Shown one piece after another: positions 14,716 to 18,865 of a DNA stretch of 18,865 nt. The stretch lies in assembly GCA_934503195.1 (NCBI GenBank), contig CAKSVM010000058.1, positions 1 through 18,865 of the forward strand. Reading direction: 5' to 3'. Within the stretch, counting starts at the first letter, position 1, and each line of letters opens with the position of its first letter. Under the pieces are notes generated by a model that was not told where the DNA came from, ran no database searches, and saw nothing but the letters and a program-made list of their open reading frames with translations. The stretch is from an uncultured Eubacteriales bacterium. Lineage in GTDB: Bacteria > Bacillota > Clostridia > Oscillospirales > CAG-272. The translations under genes were made by a program, and so were the position numbers.

Positions 14716-15410
14716 TCTATCCAGCTTTCAAACGAGCGTCCGCGCGGCTGGCTCATGAACGACGGCCTGCCTCCGGTCGGCATTCTGCGCGCGGCGATCG
14801 AGCTTGCGAGCGACTGCGCGTCGTATTTTCCTTCGGCGAATCCGGGGATTTCCTTTAATGAAAGGCAGAGCGAAAGGCTGATCGCGGTCAGCTTCACGAC
14901 CGCAGAGTTACTCGATGATTCAGTGGAATTGTCAGGCGCAGCAGGCGTTTTGCGCGTCAGCGGCACTATCGCGGCAAGCATATTTTTGAAGTAGAATTTC
15001 GCGGAAATATCGTCGAGATTCAGCGCGTCTTTGACTCTTTGGATTGTCCGCAGCGCGGTTTCTGAAATCACTGATCCGAAAACTTCGGTGTTCGAAACGA
15101 GAAAATCCCAGCGTCCCGGCGCGCTTTCGGAGTAGTCGAGGATCACTTTGAACTCGGGGAGAAGTATTTTATCTGTGACCGATTCGACACTGGCTTTACG
15201 GAGACGGACGACGAGATCCTTACGTATTTCTTCGAGAGCGGCGAGTTTGAGGTCGTTCACCGAGTCGAAAAAGGTGAAGAGCGGGCGCGACGAGCTTCCC
15301 ATGCGGTCTCCGATCTCGCGTGCTGTGACCGATCCGACACTCTCGTTGTCGATTATCTCAAGCGTCGTGTTTATAAAATCCTCGCGGGTGAATCTGGCTT
15401 TTCGCGGCAT
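14712..15410 (-). CDS. TetR-family transcriptional regulator
   Basis: The 232-residue product begins PRKARFTREDFINTTLEIID and continues into the helix-turn-helix SVTAREIGDRMGSSSRPLFTFF, with LKLAALEEIRKDLV starting the ligand domain: a TetR-type DNA-binding N-terminus. The C-terminal 150 residues are variable, as usual, and give no ligand; a Pro/Ser-rich end (GGRPSFMSQPRGRSF) is odd. ATG 15410 follows GGAGG; the longer frame upstream covers the promoter and operators. The stop is TAG. A consensus promoter and two operator-like palindromes lie upstream, suggesting autorepression. Two dispersed motifs lie in the gene, one within the helix-turn-helix coding region. Confidence 0.88.
   Translation of the reverse strand: MPRKARFTREDFINTTLEIIDNESVGSVTAREIGDRMGSSSRPLFTFFDSVNDLKLAALEEIRKDLVVRLRKASVESVTDKILLPEFKVILDYSESAPGRWDFLVSNTEVFGSVISETALRTIQRVKDALNLDDISAKFYFKNMLAAIVPLTRKTPAAPDNSTESSSNSAVVKLTAISLSLCLSLKEIPGFAEGKYDAQSLASSIAARRMPTGGRPSFMSQPRGRSFESWID
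15174..15343 (+). repeat. Two dispersed-motif copies inside the TetR gene
   Basis: Copies at 15174 (with TCGACACTGG) and 15324 (with CCGACACTCT), 150 bases apart, are the closest to consensus of the coding copies. In the gene's direction they encode ASVESVTD and ESVGSVTA. Confidence 0.85.
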
Positions 15411-15442
15411 TTTATATTCCTCCATAACTGTTCTTATATATT

Positions 15443-15456
15443 GCAACGGACGTTGT
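15443..15456. promoter_or_regulatory. Operator-like palindrome 1 of the TetR gene
   Basis: GCAACGGACGTTGT has arms CAACG/CGTTG around GA. A near copy lies 31 bases away, about three helical turns, so two regulator dimers could bind the same DNA face. It is downstream of the promoter, in the leader. Confidence 0.6.
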
Positions 15457-15473
15457 GGTATTGTCTCTATTAT

Positions 15474-15487
15474 GCAACGCACGTTAT
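15474..15487. promoter_or_regulatory. Operator-like palindrome 2 of the TetR gene
   Basis: GCAACGCACGTTAT keeps the AACG/CGTT arms and the two-base centre of palindrome 1. It begins about 10 bases after the -10 hexamer and so covers the likely transcription start, a usual place for TetR autorepression. Confidence 0.6.
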
Positions 15488-15497
15488 GCTACGTATA

Positions 15498-15526
15498 ATT
15501 ATAACGCAAAAAGCGGAGGTTGTCAA
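15498..15526 (-). promoter_or_regulatory. Consensus sigma-A promoter of the TetR gene
   Basis: On the minus strand TTGACA (15521-15526), 17 bases, TATAAT (15498-15503): both hexamers are perfect. Confidence 0.88.
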
Positions 15527-15538
15527 GTACCTGAAGCG

Positions 15539-15568
15539 AAAAAATCCGGGATTTCTCCCGGATTTTTT
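15539..15568 (-). terminator. Terminator after the GH99/WbsX-like gene
   Basis: AAAAAATCCGGGA and its complement flank a TTTC loop, with T6 closing the minus-strand side, beginning directly after the TAA of the gene at 15570. It separates that gene from the TetR promoter. Confidence 0.9.
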
Positions 15569-15569
15569 C

Positions 15570-16811
15570 TTATATCGGATTGCGATCGATATCGAAATAG
15601 CGATGATGTGTGAATTCTCCGTCGTCGAGCTTGCGGTCGTTGTGTGCTGAGAGGTCGAGCTTGTGGCCGCCCCACGCCTCGTCATAGGGGCCGAAGCCGA
15701 GTTCCTGCGGCATTCTGTAGTCGGGGAGGTTTTCGTGGTCGGTCAGTTCCTCGCGGATGCACTGGAGGTGCTTGAATCCGAAGCGGTAGCTCGGGAAGAG
15801 GTAGTGTCCCTCGTCCCACTCGTTGACGTTGTCGAGCATCATCAGTTTGTGACTGATCGCGTCCTCGGGAGCGGCGTCGCAAATGTCGCGCATTCCACGG
15901 AGAAGGCGGCGGTAATCCCTGAAATTCAGGTAGAAATAGTTCGGATGGTAATTTATCGCCTTGAGACCGTTTATGCGCGGCTCGGGATCCCAGAAGTGGC
16001 TGACCGTCGTGACGTAGCGGTATGGATCGGACGAGAGGCGTTCCATGTTGCGTTTGAACTCGAATTTGTAGGCCTCTTCGCTCGGCGTTTCAAGCTTGCC
16101 CGTCCACGGATTGAGGTTGTAGTAGAAGCAGAAATCGACTCCGCGTGCCTTGGTTCCGGCGATCGGGTCGTCGCGGCCGATGATCTGCTCGCCGAAGATC
16201 AGGCCGTCGAAGCCCTCGGACTTGACGGCCTCGCGGCAGGCGTCGAGAGCTTCCTTCATCCCCTCGTCGCCGCCGAGAAGGTCGCGGAGCTGTCTTTGCG
16301 GGTCGTAGAGGAAGACGACGGGTTTGTTGTCGATTTTGAGGTAGTTCGGCTTCGAAAAATACTCCTTGATCCAGAAGGGGAGGACGTTTTTCATGAGGTC
16401 CTCGCGGTCGGACGCGCCCCAGCGCGCGGACGATTCGTACATGATCGCGAAGTTCATCATGTCGCGCCAGTGCGCTCTGAAAAGTCCCTCGTGGAGGCCG
16501 CGGCCGAGGCGGAGAGATTCAGGCGTCATAGGCTTTCCCATGTTGTCGCGGCGGCGGTACCAGCAGTAAATCCAGCAGTTTATGCCGTGTTCGAGTGCCC
16601 ATTTGATCTCCCAGTCGATGACCTCGGGGTTGTGATCCTCGTAGAATCCGGCGAGCGGAGTGCGCTCGGGGTAGTCGAAATTGTCCTCGAACTCATGGTT
16701 GAGCGTGTTGTCGCCGCGCGTCCACGAGGGGTAGTAGTGAGCCGCGACGATGCGTCCGCTGTTCGCGGGATCGGGCTTCGGGACGTGGTCGTAGAGTTTG
16801 ATATTGTACAT
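15570..16811 (-). CDS. GH99/WbsX-like glycoside hydrolase or glycan-processing protein
   Basis: The 413-residue product has no signal peptide. Near the N-terminus it reads IVAAHYYPSWTRG, then DWEIKWALEHGINCWIYCWY (residues about 66-85); later come KIDNKPVVFLYDP, FDGLIFGEQI and the C-terminal DNVNEWDEGHYLFPSY. This pattern is that of the Glyco_tran_WbsX / GH99-like barrel family. True GH99 enzymes are endo-alpha-mannosidases; WbsX proteins are tied to polysaccharide synthesis. With mannose genes 2 kb away an alpha-mannan substrate is attractive but unproven. ATG 16811 has GGAGG seven bases upstream; the longer frame runs through the promoter and is rejected. A very strong consensus promoter precedes it. 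Confidence 0.82.
   Translation of the reverse strand: MYNIKLYDHVPKPDPANSGRIVAAHYYPSWTRGDNTLNHEFEDNFDYPERTPLAGFYEDHNPEVIDWEIKWALEHGINCWIYCWYRRRDNMGKPMTPESLRLGRGLHEGLFRAHWRDMMNFAIMYESSARWGASDREDLMKNVLPFWIKEYFSKPNYLKIDNKPVVFLYDPQRQLRDLLGGDEGMKEALDACREAVKSEGFDGLIFGEQIIGRDDPIAGTKARGVDFCFYYNLNPWTGKLETPSEEAYKFEFKRNMERLSSDPYRYVTTVSHFWDPEPRINGLKAINYHPNYFYLNFRDYRRLLRGMRDICDAAPEDAISHKLMMLDNVNEWDEGHYLFPSYRFGFKHLQCIREELTDHENLPDYRMPQELGFGPYDEAWGGHKLDLSAHNDRKLDDGEFTHHRYFDIDRNPI
15848..15867 (+). repeat. Dispersed polar motif in the GH99/WbsX-like gene
   Basis: TGTGACTGAT core with CGCGTCCTCG. In the gene's direction it reads GCG ATC AGT CAC AAA (Ala-Ile-Ser-His-Lys), a different frame from most coding copies. 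Confidence 0.7.
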
Positions 16812-16842
16812 TTCAGTTCCTCCAAAAAATACTTGTGAGAAA

Positions 16843-16871
16843 ATTATACCAGAGAAAAACCGATTTGTCAA
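16843..16871 (-). promoter_or_regulatory. Consensus extended sigma-A promoter of the GH99/WbsX-like gene
   Basis: On the minus strand TTGACA (16866-16871), 17 bases, TATAAT (16843-16848), with TGG just before the -10: every element is at consensus. Such a strong promoter usually needs a repressor. Confidence 0.9.
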
Positions 16872-16885
16872 GGGCTTTTGACAAA
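16864..16885. promoter_or_regulatory. Palindrome over the -35 box (possible operator)
   Basis: Arms TTTGTCAA (16864-16871) and TTGACAAA (16878-16885) are perfect complements around a six-base centre. The left arm contains the -35 hexamer, so a bound repressor would block the promoter; the partner is unknown. Confidence 0.55.
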
Positions 16886-16909
16886 GACGCTGAATCTGGC
16901 GGGAAATGT

Positions 16910-18718
16910 TTATTTTTGACAAATGACCGCGTGGTCGAAGGCGTGAATTGTGCCGGGATGATAGGTTTCGCCGCCGATTTTCACCTCGGGATCGTAGATT
17001 TTATCGGGCGAGATGTTAAGAAGGAGGGCGGAGATTTTGCCGTTTCGCTCGGCCGCGAAGATGTAGAGATCGGGGTGGCCGGGGCAGGAGACGGGGGGAT
17101 TCACGAAGAAATTGACCTCGCGCTGGCGGTGATAATTGCGGAAAATCTGCGCGTCGCTCGCCGCGGCGTCGAAGGCGAAGACGAGAAATTTGTGACCGAT
17201 CCGATCCTTATAGGTGAAGGCGACGGGGGAGGATCCGAGTTCGCTTAGGACCTTCGCGGACGGGTCGAGGCCGAGCTTCATTATCGGACAGCGGAAGTCG
17301 ACGCGGGTGTAATCGTTTTCGTCGATGAAGTGTTCTTCGGGACCCGACGCGCCCTCGCCGATTTTTCGGATTCCGACATCGATTCCGCGCTCCATGAGGA
17401 TTTTCGCGGCGGAGAGGTCGAGGATCAGGGGCTTTTCGAAGGCGTAATCGGGTAGATAAGCGGCGTTTTCGCCGAAAGCGATTCCGGCGCATCCGTTACC
17501 GTTCCAGACTATGGAAAGCGACATGGCGTTCGCAAATCGCGCGCCGAAAGAGAAGAGACGATCCTGAACCGAGCTTCCGTCGCCCGAAAATTCAGGCAGG
17601 ACGGCGTTTTCAAGCTTATGCTGTTCCTCGTAGACACGGACACCGACAACTGTCGAACCATCGAACGCCGAGTCGATTTCAGCGCGTGCTTCTTTATGGC
17701 GGGCGTGGGCTTCGAGGTAGCCGGGTTCGTATCCGGCAGCGTTTGAGCGGTAGTCGAGCATATATTTCATGATTCCGTTCGCGCGGCCGTCGGCGCGGAG
17801 GGCGAGGTCGAAGAGTTCGAGGTAAGCGGCGGGGATATTCCAGCGTGGGCGTGGGTAGGCGTCGCCCTCGGTGAAGATTTCGATTCCGGAATTTTCGGCG
17901 TAGGAAAGTTCCATGCGTTCGGTCTCGATGACGTCGGCAAGTCGGTTGCCCCACGCCTTATTTACGCCCCAGTAGGGCGCGCCGATGAGGCGGAGGAAGG
18001 GCTTTGTGGAGCCGGCGAGGATTTTCGAGAGTTCGACCGAGTCGGTGCCTTCGAGATCCCACGTGGTGATGCAGGCGCACTGACCGAGGCGGATTTTCGG
18101 GTCGACCGAATCGACGGCGGCGCGGAGGGCTTTACAGTATTCGCGCAGGGAATCGGCGAGCGAGTTCATATAGGCGTCGCGGAATTCGTTTTTGCCGCCT
18201 GAGAAGATCTTTTTCGAGAGTTCGGCGGGGGCGAGGTCGGCGGTTTCGGGCGATCCGAGGCGTTTTGCGATATCGGCGCGGTGGAAGTCGCAGAGGCAAC
18301 CGAGTCCGCAGTCGAAGTGGCCGAAGCGGAGGTCGTCGTCAAGGAGGATGAGGTCGGGGTGAAGCTTTGCGATTTCGCGGACGAATCCTGCGGCGCATTC
18401 GCGGAAAGCGGGGTCAGCGGGGCAGCATTCGTCGGCCGATTTTCGTCCGCTCATTCCGGTGATATGGGTAAAATCGCCGCCGTTCCGGCACTGGAACGCC
18501 CAGAGCCATACGCCGACCGAGAAGCCGGAATTCTTCACGAATGGGATATTTTCGGAAAGCTCGGCGAGGATCTTGGCGCGCCTTTCGGGGTCAGCTTCAA
18601 CGCCGCCGATTGAGAGAAGGACGCGGTTACAGCCGGCGTCGCGGATCGCTTTGAGGGTCTTTTCGCGGCCGGAGCGGTTGAAAGTGGGGTTATCGATCGG
18701 GATGATAAGGTCTTTCAT
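16910..18718 (-). CDS. Large TIM-barrel (glycoside-hydrolase-like) protein, function unknown
   Basis: I do not recognise the 602-residue product with certainty. Strand-helix phrases such as AIRDAGCNRVLLSIGG, GFSVGVWLWAFQC, LHPDLILLDDDLRFGHFDCG (residues about 120-140), LGCLCDFHRADIAKRLG and the phrase IEIFTEGDAYPRPRWN suggest a glycosidase-type barrel over the first 350 residues. The DDD motif with cysteines and His nearby resembles barrels related to GH42. The C-terminal 250 residues look like a glutamine-amidotransferase-like plus beta domain, the same plan as the GH5-type protein. There is no signal peptide. ATG 18718 follows AAGGAGG. It ends about 100 bases upstream of the GH99/WbsX-like start, with that gene's own promoter in between. 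No promoter of its own is clear. Confidence 0.65.
   Translation of the reverse strand: MKDLIIPIDNPTFNRSGREKTLKAIRDAGCNRVLLSIGGVEADPERRAKILAELSENIPFVKNSGFSVGVWLWAFQCRNGGDFTHITGMSGRKSADECCPADPAFRECAAGFVREIAKLHPDLILLDDDLRFGHFDCGLGCLCDFHRADIAKRLGSPETADLAPAELSKKIFSGGKNEFRDAYMNSLADSLREYCKALRAAVDSVDPKIRLGQCACITTWDLEGTDSVELSKILAGSTKPFLRLIGAPYWGVNKAWGNRLADVIETERMELSYAENSGIEIFTEGDAYPRPRWNIPAAYLELFDLALRADGRANGIMKYMLDYRSNAAGYEPGYLEAHARHKEARAEIDSAFDGSTVVGVRVYEEQHKLENAVLPEFSGDGSSVQDRLFSFGARFANAMSLSIVWNGNGCAGIAFGENAAYLPDYAFEKPLILDLSAAKILMERGIDVGIRKIGEGASGPEEHFIDENDYTRVDFRCPIMKLGLDPSAKVLSELGSSPVAFTYKDRIGHKFLVFAFDAAASDAQIFRNYHRQREVNFFVNPPVSCPGHPDLYIFAAERNGKISALLLNISPDKIYDPEVKIGGETYHPGTIHAFDHAVICQK
17191..17210 (+). 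repeat. Rightmost dispersed polar motif
   Basis: Exact TGTGACCGAT core with CCGATCCTTA. In the gene's direction it reads CGG ATC GGT CAC AAA (Arg-Ile-Gly-His-Lys). No copy was found in the remaining 1.65 kb. Confidence 0.78.
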
Positions 18719-18792
18719 TTTGGCCTCCTTATGGTTGGGGTGAGGTTGGGAGTGTGATGTGGAAGATTTTTTTGATTTTTGGATGAGGAGGA

Positions 18793-18861
18793 GCCAGCGG
18801 CCGCGAATCGGCCGCTGGCCGCAGGCGGCAACGCAGTTGCCGTCGGCCTCGCGACGCGAGG
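18793..18861. repeat. Three tandem hairpins at the right edge
   Basis: Three perfect stems follow one another: GCCAGCGGCCG with its complement (18793-18819, loop CGAAT), GGCAAC-GCA-GTTGCC (18827-18841) and CCTCGC-GAC-GCGAGG (18847-18861). The block is much more GC-rich than the intergenic DNA beside it and is cut by the window end. It looks like a dispersed repeat unit. Confidence 0.75.
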
Positions 18862-18865
18862 TCGA

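Noticed and set aside
15663..16838. Plus-strand open frame of 391 codons opposite the GH99/WbsX-like gene
   Set aside because: It is rich in Val, Glu, Ala and Arg and shows no family motifs; the minus strand holds conserved barrel motifs and a strong promoter. It is an antisense shadow caused by GC-rich codon use.
5365..17210. CRISPR array or tandem repeat explanation for the dispersed motif
   Set aside because: Spacing is irregular (23 to over 2000 bases), copies lie within genes, and the intervening DNA is ordinary coding sequence.

Overview
The window looks like part of the chromosome of an uncultured, spore-forming member of the Clostridia, probably an Oscillospirales-type gut bacterium. 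The basis is moderately GC-rich coding sequence with AT-rich intergenic promoters, strong GGAGG ribosome-binding sites, a SipL-type spore-coat protein behind a sigma-E-like promoter, a SpoIIM-like membrane protein, and many carbohydrate-related genes of gut Clostridia type. This is inference; no rRNA or other marker gene is present. Bases 1-69 are a pure C run and are almost certainly an assembly artefact.

Layout. 0.08-1.7 kb (minus): a SpoIIM-like and a DUF624/YesL-like membrane protein. 2.0-3.65 kb (minus): a glycerophosphodiester phosphodiesterase-like gene followed by proC. 3.8-5.4 kb (plus): sipL-like gene with C-terminal LysM. 5.4-7.5 kb: a decaying pair, an AraC-type regulator broken by one amber codon and a divergent sugar-binding lipoprotein that appears to lack its middle. 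7.6-8.7 kb (minus): pyrB with an added zinc-ribbon tail. 8.9-10.4 kb (minus): an overlapping GNAT / shikimate kinase / fucose mutarotase operon. 10.5-13.4 kb (minus): a GH5-type glycosidase and a class I mannose-6-phosphate isomerase joined by an ATGA overlap, divergent from an AraC-family gene (13.5-14.7 kb, plus) across a nearly symmetrical double promoter. 14.7-15.4 kb (minus): a TetR-type regulator with paired operator-like sites. 15.6-18.7 kb (minus): a GH99/WbsX-like protein and a large TIM-barrel-like protein of unknown function. The right edge carries three back-to-back hairpins.

How the genes work together: most of the right-hand two thirds is consistent with glycan foraging (mannan or mannose cutting and entry into glycolysis, fucose handling, further glycoside hydrolases) under local AraC and TetR control. 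The left third is housekeeping and sporulation.

The most unusual signal is not a gene. A bipartite 20-bp motif, TGTGACYGATYNNNNMCTGR, occurs 19 times (plus one weaker copy) between 5365 and 17210. Every copy is in the same orientation, whatever the direction of the host gene. Copies lie in coding sequence (in two reading frames), on stop codons, beside terminators and in leaders. I do not recognise it as a known repeat, uptake sequence or polar chromosome motif.
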